A DNA stretch of 64,000 nt, taken from Candidatus Falkowbacteria bacterium (GTDB lineage: Bacteria; Patescibacteriota; Patescibacteriia; Patescibacteriales; Patescibacteriaceae). The DNA is taken from contig JAPLWA010000004.1 in NCBI GenBank assembly GCA_026396835.1, forward strand, positions 496,001-560,000, written 5' to 3'. The stretch's first letter is position 1; every line of letters begins with the position of its first letter. The translations under genes and the position numbers were made by a program. The notes beneath the pieces were generated by a model. That model searched no databases. It worked only from the letters and a program-made list of their open reading frames with translations, and had not been told where the DNA came from. This document shows positions 33,416 through 41,961 of the stretch, piece after piece.

Positions 33416-33787
33416 TTATAAACTTTCTTGTATCTTTTTAACTAAATCTTCTATTGTAGTATCGGTTTTAACAATATATTCAAAGCTGTTATGTAACATA
33501 GCATCAGCGATCTTCTCGGTTCCACTTAGGTTAGTTAACATAATAACTCTAACGTCTTTGCCCCATGAATCTTCGCGTAATTTTTCTAACATAGCCAAAC
33601 CATCCATCTTAGGCATGACAATATCCAACAAAATCAAATCGGGATGATGTTCTAACGCCATAGCAAGACCTTCTTCGCCATCATGAGCTGAAAGTACCTC
33701 ATAGCCAAACTGGGCTAACTTAACAGACAAAATTCTTTGGTATTCAGCCGTATCCTCTACGACTAAAATAATTTTTTTCTTTTCCAT
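33416..33787 (-). CDS. Response regulator, receiver domain only
   Basis: 123 residues forming one CheY-like receiver. KKIILVVEDTAEYQRIL starts with the acidic pocket Glu/Asp, HPDLILLDIVMPKMDG carries the phospho-acceptor Asp near residue 55, VIMLTNLSG the switch Thr and FEYIVKTD the Lys. No output domain, so it acts by protein contact. It follows the ferredoxin-reductase/histidine-kinase fusion after 18 nt, and is probably its cognate regulator. Confidence 0.92.
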   Translation of the reverse strand: MEKKKIILVVEDTAEYQRILSVKLAQFGYEVLSAHDGEEGLAMALEHHPDLILLDIVMPKMDGLAMLEKLREDSWGKDVRVIMLTNLSGTEKIADAMLHNSFEYIVKTDTTIEDLVKKIQESL

Positions 33788-33805
33788 ATAAATTTTATTA
33801 AATAA

Positions 33806-36064
33806 TTAGGTTAATTTTTTCTCACCCTCTTTCTTAATCATACCAGAAATCGGGAAAGAAATATAAAAAATTGTATCTTTGCCTTCTTCAGATTCAAACC
33901 AGACTTTGCCTCCGCCGTTCTCTACAATGGCTTTAACTAAGTATAATCCCAAGCCCGTACCATCAGTATCTTGTTTTTGAGCATTACTGGCTCTAAAAAG
34001 CTTAGAGAATATCTTGTTTTGCTCATCTTTAGGGATTGGCTCTCCGTTATTAGCCACGGAAATAATAATATCATTATACTCTATTTTAATGCCAATCGTC
34101 ACCCTACCATGGTCAGGGGTGTATTTTATGGCATTTGATATAAAATTCTGGAAAATAATGCGCAATAGATTAGGATCAGCTGGAACTAGCGGCAGATCTT
34201 TGCCATAATTCTTGATTATTTCATGGCCCTTAGCAATTATCCTAGGCTTCATCTCATTCAAAACATCTTCACAGACTTTAGTAAAATCAATTGGTGTCGG
34301 ATCAATAATAAAGACGCCCAAATCAATACGTGAAACATTTAATAAGCCATCAATTAGTTCTTTCATTCTTCTATTGGACTGATAAATCTCACTAATAACT
34401 TCTTTTTGCTTTGGATCAACTGCGCCATAGTCACCGCTAAGTAACATTTCAGCATTCCAGCTAATAGAACCGATTGGTGTTTTTAATTGATGTGAGGCCA
34501 AAGAAACAAACTCAGTTTTTTCTTGGTCAACTATTTTTTCTTTTGTTATATCTCTGGCGACGCCCACCATACGAACAACTTCACCGGCTTCGTTTAAAAT
34601 AAGTTCTTTCTTATCGAAGATCCATAAAATCTCATTATCTTTTCTCACAATACGATATTCTTCTTCGTAAGAAGTTTTATTAATAACAAAATTATTAAAT
34701 GCTTCAAGAACTCTGGCGGCATCATCTTTATGGATACAATCTAACCAAGCTCTTGGGTTATCGTAAAGAGTTTTCTCTTCAAGCCCCCAGAGTTTATTAA
34801 AAGCCGGACTAACATAAGTAACTTTCTCAATCGGTTCCATTTCAATAGTTAAAAACACTTCAGAAATATTATTAGCTAGCTCAATAAAACGCTGTTCATT
34901 ATTCTTAGCTTTACTTTCAGAAGATCTAATATAAGTAATATCTTCTTCTGTACCAATAAAGCCAACAACAGTTCCAGTCTCGTTTTTTATTGGCGCTATG
35001 TGAGCCATAACAGTATAAAGCGCGTCATCCTTGCGACGATTAACTATCTCTTCATTCACAGTACCACCAGACATTTTAATCTCCCAAGTTTTTTCATAAA
35101 AATCTTGAGGCATCATTCCGCCCCACAAGCGAGGAGTTTGTCCTTCCATTTCGTCAAAGGTATAGCCAGTGGTTTCTTGCGCAGCCTTGTTAGCAAAAAC
35201 AATATTACCGTTAATATCAGTCACGACTATATGTTGCGAAGAGCTTTCAATTGTTAAAAGTAAAATATCATGATCGTTTTGATAAAACTCGAGATCTGAG
35301 TCTTCTTTATTTTCGCCCGATGAAAAAACTTTTTTAAGATAAGCCGAAGACGGATCAGTTGGATAAAAATTTTCAAATCTTAGCTGATGCTTGAAGATTC
35401 CGTTCTTAGATAAAATTTCATTAACACTATCAACAAAACCTTGACTGCCAGAAATATAAAATAAAGCTTTGTCCAAATTCTTAATTGACTTAAGCAAATC
35501 AAAAGAAAATTTTTCATAAAAAACCGAACCTGAACAATTGCTTTGCTGAGAACAAAAATTATTTATTTCATCGACATAAACTGACATTTCCGCTGACTCA
35601 TCAAAATAAAGCAAATTAATAGGGGCTTTTATTTTTTTAGCTACATAATGGCGAGTAATACTTAAGAATGGAGCAATACCAACTCCGCCGCCAAGTAAAA
35701 CTAAAGGTGTTTTTGGATTTTCAGGCAAACAGAAAGATGTGCCAAAAGGACCAATAACTTTAAGCTCTTGGCCTTCTTCTAGTTCAAGTAAAGTCTTATT
35801 AAAACCACTTTCGCTCTTTCTAAGTAAAATGCAAATCTCGCCTTTATCATTAGGAATGTTGGTAATAGAAAAAGCTCGACGGTCGCCGCGCTTATCAGGG
35901 TAACTTAAATTATATAACCTTAGCCAAACATATTGTCCTGACTCAAAATCTAGATGATCTTCAGTCTTAAAACAAAACTCAAAAGTGTTTTTGGCAACTT
36001 CGGTCTTTTTAGATAGCTTGGCTAGATGAACTCTATTATCAGTAATTGTATCCATAAAAATCAT
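33806..36064 (-). CDS. Ferredoxin-reductase/PAS/PAS/histidine-kinase fusion
   Basis: 752 residues. Residues 1-235 form an FAD/NAD(P)-binding ferredoxin-reductase module: GQYVWLRLYNL, RAFSITN (63-69, the FAD-binding RxxS motif), LLGGGVGIAPFLSI (NAD site) and FYISGSQGFVDSV. PAS domain 1 is at about 270-380 (IVVTDINGNIVFANKAAQET) and PAS 2 at about 390-510. The kinase core starts at 515 with SLASHQLKTPIG (His525), with NFISNAIKYTPDHG and DGTGLGLYLVKAIVENGGG as ATP sites. No membrane segment, so it is cytosolic. It could sense redox state through flavin or NAD(P)H and pass phosphate to the receiver 18 nt downstream. A control role over the neighbouring pilus locus is inference. Confidence 0.85.
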   Translation of the reverse strand: MIFMDTITDNRVHLAKLSKKTEVAKNTFEFCFKTEDHLDFESGQYVWLRLYNLSYPDKRGDRRAFSITNIPNDKGEICILLRKSESGFNKTLLELEEGQELKVIGPFGTSFCLPENPKTPLVLLGGGVGIAPFLSITRHYVAKKIKAPINLLYFDESAEMSVYVDEINNFCSQQSNCSGSVFYEKFSFDLLKSIKNLDKALFYISGSQGFVDSVNEILSKNGIFKHQLRFENFYPTDPSSAYLKKVFSSGENKEDSDLEFYQNDHDILLLTIESSSQHIVVTDINGNIVFANKAAQETTGYTFDEMEGQTPRLWGGMMPQDFYEKTWEIKMSGGTVNEEIVNRRKDDALYTVMAHIAPIKNETGTVVGFIGTEEDITYIRSSESKAKNNEQRFIELANNISEVFLTIEMEPIEKVTYVSPAFNKLWGLEEKTLYDNPRAWLDCIHKDDAARVLEAFNNFVINKTSYEEEYRIVRKDNEILWIFDKKELILNEAGEVVRMVGVARDITKEKIVDQEKTEFVSLASHQLKTPIGSISWNAEMLLSGDYGAVDPKQKEVISEIYQSNRRMKELIDGLLNVSRIDLGVFIIDPTPIDFTKVCEDVLNEMKPRIIAKGHEIIKNYGKDLPLVPADPNLLRIIFQNFISNAIKYTPDHGRVTIGIKIEYNDIIISVANNGEPIPKDEQNKIFSKLFRASNAQKQDTDGTGLGLYLVKAIVENGGGKVWFESEEGKDTIFYISFPISGMIKKEGEKKLT

Positions 36065-36098
36065 TATAAAGCTAATAACATTATAGCAAAAACGCCAA

Positions 36099-36127
36099 TA
36101 AGGCGTAAGCTTTTAACTCACGCCTTA
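36099..36127 (-). terminator. Hairpin terminator after pilin genes
   Basis: TAAGGCGTAAG and CTCACGCCTTA pair in 10 of 11 positions around 7 bases. On the minus strand a T-rich stretch follows after a few bases. It lies just past the stop of the pilin gene at 36151. Confidence 0.6.
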
Positions 36128-36150
36128 CATAATTCATCTAATATAAGTAA

Positions 36151-36594
36151 TTATCTTGTAGCAGTAATAATAACACCTTGTTCAGCACTACCAGCCGAAA
36201 CAGTAACTCGATTATTAGCACTCTTATTTATTTGATAGCCAGTTCCGTTAGTTGAAGCTCCGTTTGGATCAAATGGCATGCTTGTTAAATATTTCTCATT
36301 ATCAGTTAAGACACTAAGATCAACAAATACTGAGCAGTTAGCTCCGGTTTTACAAATTTCACCTTGGCTAGTACCAATGCTTGATGGAAGATGACCAGTA
36401 TCAATCGAATATTGATAAACTGCGTTCAAAATAGTATTTACATCAGCGTGACGTTGTGCGTTACGTGTGTCACCTAATTGCTTATTTGGGTTTATGGCCA
36501 AAATAACAATGCCAGCTAAAATCGCAATTGCTGCAACAACCAAAAGAATTTCAATCAAAGTAAATCCTTTTTTTGAAAACTTAAGATATTTCAT
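36151..36594 (-). CDS. Type IV major-pilin-like protein (pilin 3)
   Basis: 147 residues. The class III prepilin signal is KKGFTLIEILLVVAAIAILA, with cleavage expected after Gly and the conserved Glu5 of the mature protein. The N-terminal helix continues to INPNKQLGDTRNAQRHADVN. The globular part has four-strand character with two Cys (CKTGANC) that may form a disulfide. It is one of three tandem paralogues (36151, 36621, 37210) almost identical over the first 60 residues. The last of the three in transcription order. Confidence 0.9.
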   Translation of the reverse strand: MKYLKFSKKGFTLIEILLVVAAIAILAGIVILAINPNKQLGDTRNAQRHADVNTILNAVYQYSIDTGHLPSSIGTSQGEICKTGANCSVFVDLSVLTDNEKYLTSMPFDPNGASTNGTGYQINKSANNRVTVSAGSAEQGVIITATR

Positions 36595-36620
36595 AAAATT
36601 ATTATAAATTAATATTTTAA

Positions 36621-37088
36621 TTATCTGGTTACAGTAATAGTTGCACTTTGCTCGGCGCTAGGAGAGCAAACCGTAACACGACCATTAGCACTCTTTGCAA
36701 TATAATAGCCAGTACCATCAGTTGATGAAGTAGTAGGATCAATTGGCAAGCTAGTTACATATTTTTCACTAGCCGTAAGAACAGACAAGGCAACACCAGT
36801 CGAACATGTTCCAGTGGCGGCGGCTTTACAAATTTGATTAGCAGCCACTAGAGCACAAGAACCGGTTGGAATAGTTGGTAAAGTACCATTATTATCAATC
36901 GCATATTGATAGACTGCATTCAAGATTGTATTAACATCAGCACGGCGTTGTGCGTTACGTGTCTCACCTAACTGTTTAGTTGGGTTGATGGCGAAAATAA
37001 CAATGCCGGCTAAAATAGCAATCGCAGCGACGACCAAGAGGATTTCGATTAATGTAAATCCTTTTTTTGAAGACTTTAGGTACTTCAT
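36621..37088 (-). CDS. Type IV major-pilin-like protein (pilin 2)
   Basis: 155 residues with the same prepilin leader KKGFTLIEILLVVAAIAILA and helix as its neighbours. The globular domain differs: it holds four cysteines (SCALVAANQICKAAATGTCS, and VTVCSPSAEQ), suggesting two disulfides and a stiffer surface. Tandem duplication with the genes at 36151 and 37210 is evident from the shared N-terminal half at protein and DNA level. It is separated from pilin 1 by a terminator. Confidence 0.9.
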   Translation of the reverse strand: MKYLKSSKKGFTLIEILLVVAAIAILAGIVIFAINPTKQLGETRNAQRRADVNTILNAVYQYAIDNNGTLPTIPTGSCALVAANQICKAAATGTCSTGVALSVLTASEKYVTSLPIDPTTSSTDGTGYYIAKSANGRVTVCSPSAEQSATITVTR

Positions 37089-37160
37089 AAAATTAAGATA
37101 AAGTTAATAATGTTACCTCGTTAGACGGGGTTATATATTCATATTATAGCAAGTAATCAA

Positions 37161-37194
37161 AAAAGACGTAAGGTTATTATTCCCTACGTCTTTT
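37161..37194 (-). terminator. Terminator after pilin 1
   Basis: AAAAGACGTA and TACGTCTTTT pair around 14 bases, and on the minus strand the T-run follows. It would let pilin 1 be made at a higher level than the genes downstream. Confidence 0.8.
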
Positions 37195-37209
37195 ACATAC
37201 AAAATCAAC

Positions 37210-37656
37210 TTATCTAGTAGCGCTAATCGTTGCGCTTTGTTCAGCACCTGGTGCTACAACAGTAATTCTATTATTAGCCGTCTTTTTTATTTCATAGCCA
37301 GTTGAGTTGACGGTTGAAGTACTCGGGTCAAAAGGCATGCTGGTTAAATACTTCTCAGAAGCAGTCAAAACCGAAAGGTCAATTAAGCCAGTGCAGGTTC
37401 CGCCAGTCTTACAAATTCCAGTTTGAGTGGTGGTTATGCTTGCTGGGACAGTTCCATTATTATCAATTGCATATTGATAAACTGCATTCAAGATTGTGTT
37501 AACATCAGCGCGGCGTTGTGCGTTGCGTGTCTCGCCAAGTTGTTTAGTTGGGTTAATGGCGAAAATAACAATACCGGCTAAAATAGCAATCGCAGCGACG
37601 ACCAAGAGGATTTCAATTAACGTGAATCCTTTTTTTGAAGATTTAAAAAATCTCAT
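37210..37656 (-). CDS. Type IV major-pilin-like protein (pilin 1)
   Basis: 148 residues. The prepilin leader is MRFFKSSKKGFTLIEILLVV, with cleavage after Gly10. The mature helix continues to QLGETRNAQRRADVNTILNA. The globular part has GICKTGGTCTGLIDLSVLT with a Cys pair. Its position first among three tandem pilins and the terminator just after it suggest it is the main subunit. It follows the minor pilin gene 37710 by 53 nt, where AT-rich sequence may hold a promoter. Confidence 0.9.
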   Translation of the reverse strand: MRFFKSSKKGFTLIEILLVVAAIAILAGIVIFAINPTKQLGETRNAQRRADVNTILNAVYQYAIDNNGTVPASITTTQTGICKTGGTCTGLIDLSVLTASEKYLTSMPFDPSTSTVNSTGYEIKKTANNRITVVAPGAEQSATISATR

Positions 37657-37709
37657 AAAATTATAATAAAATTAGTAACTAATTATAAATAATTATAACA
37701 TTGAAAAAA

Positions 37710-38138
37710 CTAGTTAGCAACTTCCTGCCAAGAGCTAATAACTAGTTTAGGATTTAAAGCTGTAATACTGATAGCTGACCGACGAATCATTGTGCCGACT
37801 GTACCCGAAGCTGTAACAGAGCGAGTTGTTCCGCCTGTATTAGTTACTGTGTAAGAACATGTCCCCTGGCCTAATGTTAGATTACCTGTTCCGGTATAAG
37901 CGCTAGAACTACGAATTTGCTGCAGAGCCTCTTCGGCGCAAGCATTAGCTAGACCCCAGGCTTGATCAGACTGTTCATCAGCGAAGCTTGAACGTGAAGA
38001 ACCAATACCTAACCAAATCACCGATATAACTACAGCTGTTCCTATTGCACCAATAACTAAAACACTAATCAAGGTAATATAACCATTGAAATTATTTTTA
38101 TTTTTACCGGTCAATTGTTTTATAAAATTAAATTTCAT
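37710..38138 (-). CDS. Pilus-associated membrane protein (PilX-like)
   Basis: 142 residues. The N-terminus is NFNGYITLISVLVIGAIGTA, similar in position to a prepilin helix but lacking FTxxE. The rest has Cys in LANACAEEALQQIR and TCSYTVTNTGG, a pattern common to PilX-like minor components. It overlaps none but is spaced 2 nt from the next gene, clearly in the pilus operon. Its exact role is not known. Confidence 0.65.
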   Translation of the reverse strand: MKFNFIKQLTGKNKNNFNGYITLISVLVIGAIGTAVVISVIWLGIGSSRSSFADEQSDQAWGLANACAEEALQQIRSSSAYTGTGNLTLGQGTCSYTVTNTGGTTRSVTASGTVGTMIRRSAISITALNPKLVISSWQEVAN

Positions 38139-38140
38139 AA

Positions 38141-38665
38141 CTATGGGAATCTAAGTGTAGCGCTCGTATAAAAAGTTTTACTATAATTATATTGGTTTTG
38201 ACCGCTAGGATTATTATAAGTAACTGTAAATTGGATACGAACAGTTCCTGGCGAGCTAACAGCTGACAAATTAGTAAAAGTTAAACCAGAAACTGTTACT
38301 CTACTATTAGTTAAATTAACTGCTGGGTTAGCTGCCTCTGTGATTTGCAAAATACCTGAACTTAAATTAAAAACTGTTGGGCTATTAGGCGAAGCTACAA
38401 CTAAAGATAGGCTTGAAGCACTGGAACCAGCAGTTGGTGAAGTCACTGAGTCAGCATTACGAATAGTTTGCGAAATAACCTGCATAACCCTTAACCCCTG
38501 CTGCTCAACATCAGAAATTGTTTGATTCTTAATACGTACTTCTACTAAAGTTGTAGCAAAAAATGAAACTGTCATCATCATAATCGACATTAAACTAACG
38601 TAAAGCAAAAGCTCGATTAGAGTAAAGCCCTGATTGTAATTATTGTTTCGATTTAGTATGTTCAT
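38141..38665 (-). CDS. Minor pilin, PilW-like
   Basis: 174 residues. The prepilin signal NQGFTLIELLLYVSLMSIMM (cleavage after Gly, Glu5 conserved) leads a helix that continues to QQGLRVMQVISQTIRNADSV. The C-terminal domain is Ser/Thr-rich beta structure ending YNYSKTFYTSATLRFP. It belongs to the minor pilins that prime assembly or sit at the tip. It lies between the beta-propeller pilin and the PilX-like gene with 2-3 nt gaps. Confidence 0.8.
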   Translation of the reverse strand: MNILNRNNNYNQGFTLIELLLYVSLMSIMMMTVSFFATTLVEVRIKNQTISDVEQQGLRVMQVISQTIRNADSVTSPTAGSSASSLSLVVASPNSPTVFNLSSGILQITEAANPAVNLTNSRVTVSGLTFTNLSAVSSPGTVRIQFTVTYNNPSGQNQYNYSKTFYTSATLRFP

Positions 38666-38668
38666 AAA

Positions 38669-40450
38669 TTAATTTCTCCAGAAAGCAAACCCGAATGGAC
38701 TGCTGATATTTTGTGGCAAAGTTACTTCTAATGGTGCCCCATCAGAATTTGTCCAGGTAAAAACTGGAGTAGCGGTCATTACTAGACGCTTAGCAAATAA
38801 ATCCAAAGAAGCATCAGCCAAAACAAACATCAACTGATCTCTAGCAAGAGCATCCATTTGTATATCGTAATAACCATTAGGATTATTTGGTAGCGGAGAG
38901 ACAACCATATCAGCTTGCTTTGTAAAAACTCCTAAATTACCTACATACCAGTCAATATTGTTTGAATTCTGGTCAGCATAAGTAATAACTGAACGAGCTG
39001 TAGCTCCAGAAATAAGCCAGCCAGTGCTAACTAACTTTGACCCTGCAAATGGAGTGTTACAAGAAGTGTCAGCGTTGGCTGTATTGGTCCAAGTTGAACC
39101 ACTCCAGTAGCCAAGTTGAAGGTCGCTTTGATTAGCGCCAATTGAAGCAAAAACCATTTCATCAGTGCTAGGGTTAGCTGATATATCTAGCGTTGTAGCG
39201 TCATCATTAAAAGTTGGCGGAGTTATTACGGAAGACCAAGTACAGCTGGCTATGCCACCATTGCAGGTACGGTATCTAACACCATTTGCGTTATTGCCGA
39301 CTGTAGAGCCCCAGATCATCATCACGTCTCCAGACAATGATTCATATTCGATGTCCATATCTTCTAAGTCATGAGATATACTAACCATCTCAACGTTAGT
39401 GTCAGAAACAGTTGAGGGTTCATTAGTCCAAGCAGAGCCATTCCAAATAGCCCCTGATAAATCATCGTTTATATCTACCCAGGTAGCAGCAATTAAGTTT
39501 TGTCCTGTACGCCTATCCCAGGCTAGACGAATATAGTTAATTATATTAGAGGTTCTAAGAGCGTCTAAATTCGCCGGGGCTGCCCAGTTAGCAGAGCCAC
39601 AACCGGATCCACCTAATTTAGTTCTGTAAGCTAACTCATTTGTTGTAGCTGTATTAGTGCTGTATAAAACCATAACATCGCCAGAAGCAGTTTCGTAAGC
39701 AATATCAAACCTGCGACCAGCTCCTGTGCCTCCAACCGTAGCTGTCCATTCTTGAGACCAAGTTGATCCGTTATAACACATAACATTTAAAACTCCGGCA
39801 GCAGTATAGAAGCCAGCAATTGCTTCTGACTTATTAGGTGAAGTTCTTATAATAAAGTTTGGGGCAACGGAATTTGTCAGAGCACTAGTTTCGGCACTAA
39901 AAACATTAGTCGCTGAATCATAGGTTCTATATTTAGGAATATTTGTTCCGTCACCGTATATAATCAAAGCACCGCTAACGCTAGAGGCAACCGTCGCAAT
40001 CCAATTCGTTAAACGAGTCACCAAAGAAACTGAGCCAGCCCTCTGAGTATTTTGTTGCCAGTTAACAGTTGAGACAACATTTTTTCTATTAGCATCAACT
40101 GTTGAAATAGTTACTGAGCGAGTAAAATTATCTAGTACGTCTTGCGTACCAGATAAAATCCATTTACCACCAGAAATAGCCAAGCCATAAGTTCCATCAG
40201 TTAAATTAGCAAAAGCTGAATCGCGCATATTTTGCACAGCCTCTAAACCTTCCTGAGCCAGTAAATCAGCCCGCGTCCTACCACCCGCCATAGCCGATGC
40301 TTCTTGGCCATACAAATAAACACCGCTAAAAGCCGTGACTAATAAAGCAAAAATAGCGACTGCTAATAATATTTCAACAATAGTAAAAGCTGACTTATTT
40401 TTAGTAGCTGATTGTACCTTTCGCGTTAATTGCGATAGTCCTAGTTTCAT
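38669..40450 (-). CDS. Minor pilin with large beta-propeller-like C-terminal domain
   Basis: 593 residues. The prepilin-like start KNKSAFTIVEILLAVAIFAL has Ala instead of Gly before the cleavage site. After the N-terminal pilin part (to about 150) follow roughly six or seven similar blocks with the motif SGDVMVLYSTN, SGDVMMIWGST, TDEMVFASIG and QLMFVLADAS. Trp-rich linkers (NGSTWSQEW, NGSAWTNEP, SGSTWTNTA) alternate with them. This reads as a beta-propeller. Such a size is far above ordinary pilins (about 150-200) and suggests a pilus-tip adhesin. It overlaps the next gene upstream by 50 nt. Confidence 0.7.
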   Translation of the reverse strand: MKLGLSQLTRKVQSATKNKSAFTIVEILLAVAIFALLVTAFSGVYLYGQEASAMAGGRTRADLLAQEGLEAVQNMRDSAFANLTDGTYGLAISGGKWILSGTQDVLDNFTRSVTISTVDANRKNVVSTVNWQQNTQRAGSVSLVTRLTNWIATVASSVSGALIIYGDGTNIPKYRTYDSATNVFSAETSALTNSVAPNFIIRTSPNKSEAIAGFYTAAGVLNVMCYNGSTWSQEWTATVGGTGAGRRFDIAYETASGDVMVLYSTNTATTNELAYRTKLGGSGCGSANWAAPANLDALRTSNIINYIRLAWDRRTGQNLIAATWVDINDDLSGAIWNGSAWTNEPSTVSDTNVEMVSISHDLEDMDIEYESLSGDVMMIWGSTVGNNANGVRYRTCNGGIASCTWSSVITPPTFNDDATTLDISANPSTDEMVFASIGANQSDLQLGYWSGSTWTNTANADTSCNTPFAGSKLVSTGWLISGATARSVITYADQNSNNIDWYVGNLGVFTKQADMVVSPLPNNPNGYYDIQMDALARDQLMFVLADASLDLFAKRLVMTATPVFTWTNSDGAPLEVTLPQNISSPFGFAFWRN

Positions 40451-40844
40451 TGTTAGTTGAAGTTAAAATAGTGCTTCCAGTTGCGACTGGATAGCCAGTA
40501 AATTTTGAAAAAATATATTCCTGGGTGCCTGTTACAGTAATACCGTTTGTTGTATCAAAAAATTCGTCAAACGTAGTATCACGAGCAGCATAACTGGCGC
40601 CTTTAAAAATTGTAATATTTGACGCCGCCACATAAACTCCCCAAGTAGAATCGCCATCAACGCCGCGCGCTAAAACTTCGGCGCGATAAAGACTATTAAC
40701 TAATACCACCGCGGCGACATCCAAGCTATTTCTATTTTGAAAAGACTGGTAAATTGGTACACCAATACCAGCCAACAAAGCAATCAAAGCGACTGACAAT
40801 AAAACTTCAATCAAAGTAAAGCCCAAGCTTTTTTTCATGATCAT
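40401..40844 (-). CDS. Minor pilin, GspH/FimT-like
   Basis: 147 residues. Prepilin start MIMKKSLGFTLIEVLLSVAL with cleavage after Gly8 and Glu5 of the mature form. Helix continues to YQSFQNRNSLDVAAVVLVNS, followed by a beta domain (STWGVYVAASNITIFKG). GspH/FimT proteins prime the growing fibre. It overlaps the propeller pilin by 50 nt and precedes it in the operon, so the two are translationally linked. Confidence 0.85.
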   Translation of the reverse strand: MIMKKSLGFTLIEVLLSVALIALLAGIGVPIYQSFQNRNSLDVAAVVLVNSLYRAEVLARGVDGDSTWGVYVAASNITIFKGASYAARDTTFDEFFDTTNGITVTGTQEYIFSKFTGYPVATGSTILTSTNNETRTIAINAKGTISY

Positions 40845-40846
40845 AA

Positions 40847-41956
40847 TTAATAACCTGTTTGTAGACCACCAATCAAACTATAAATTGGCAAAATAACAGC
40901 TAGGGCAACGGCGACAACACCCAACCAAACAATAACCAACAAAATTGGTTCTAAAACAACCATTAAATCCTTGGTTGAAGAATCGGTTTTAGCTTCATAC
41001 TCCTCACCAATCCTTGATAATGTTTCAGGTAAATTACCAGACTGTTCTCCGGCAATAATAAGTTGTTGAACCGTAACCGGCAAAAGACTATTAGTTTTTT
41101 TATATAAAGCAAAACTTTTCTTAAATGAATTTCCTTCAGTAACACTATCACTTAAAAAAGTATAAAACCTTCTATAACGAGAAAACATGCTGGCTTTAGC
41201 CAAAGAGTCTAGCGATTCCATTGGTGACAAACCAGTAGAGATAAGAGCGCCTAATAGATAGCCTAAACGAGCGATCTCAGATTGTTTAACGAGGTCTTTT
41301 AAGCCAGGAAATCTAAAAATAATAAACTCACCAATTAATTTAGTTTTAGAGAATGAAAAAATTAAATAAATCAAAAGCACAAAAACGATAATAAATATCG
41401 GCACAGCATAAATACCGTATTGACCCAAGAACAAACCAAAATCAATCAAAATTTTTGTGACAACTGGCAACTTTACTTTTAGCTGCGAGAAAACAGTAGC
41501 TAATTTAGGCAAAATAAACCAAGCAATCCCAATACCAATAAAAAGTGTTAACACTAAAACAAACAAAGGATACATGGCCGCGGAACGAAGTTTTGATTTT
41601 AGAACACGTTCTTTTTTTTCTTCACTCGCAATAACCTTAAGATTCTCAACTAAACGCCCTGACTTTTCTCCAATTCTAATCAAAGAATAAACGTGAGGTG
41701 AAAACAGACCTGTTCTTTCTAGTGATTCTGACAAAGAACGACCAGAATCAATATCTTGAGCTAAGTTATTAGTAATACGCTTCAAACGTCGAGAACGCAT
41801 TTCTTCGTTAATCGCATTAATCGCACTAACAATCGGAATGCCCGAAGACAATAATGAACTAAGATTTTCTATAAAAAAATCTCTTTCTTCGCCTAAACCA
41901 AAATTATATAGAAAAGCTAGCTTCTCTTTTCGGTCATTATTATTGGCCTGTTTCAT
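40847..41956 (-). CDS. pilC: Type IV pilus inner membrane platform protein
   Basis: 369 residues, GspF/PilC size. Two GspF domains (about 20-140 and 225-345), each with membrane segments: FVLVLTLFIGIGIAWFILP near 130, YAVPIFIIVFVLLIYLIFSF near 180 and VVLEPILLVIVWLGVVAVAL near 330. The motif SGIPIVSAINAINEEM and its counterpart TGLSPMESLDSLAKAS are typical. It forms the base on which pilins are extruded by PilB. Intergenic gap to pilB is only 5 nt. Confidence 0.92.
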   Translation of the reverse strand: MKQANNNDRKEKLAFLYNFGLGEERDFFIENLSSLLSSGIPIVSAINAINEEMRSRRLKRITNNLAQDIDSGRSLSESLERTGLFSPHVYSLIRIGEKSGRLVENLKVIASEEKKERVLKSKLRSAAMYPLFVLVLTLFIGIGIAWFILPKLATVFSQLKVKLPVVTKILIDFGLFLGQYGIYAVPIFIIVFVLLIYLIFSFSKTKLIGEFIIFRFPGLKDLVKQSEIARLGYLLGALISTGLSPMESLDSLAKASMFSRYRRFYTFLSDSVTEGNSFKKSFALYKKTNSLLPVTVQQLIIAGEQSGNLPETLSRIGEEYEAKTDSSTKDLMVVLEPILLVIVWLGVVAVALAVILPIYSLIGGLQTGY

Positions 41957-41961
41957 AAAAA

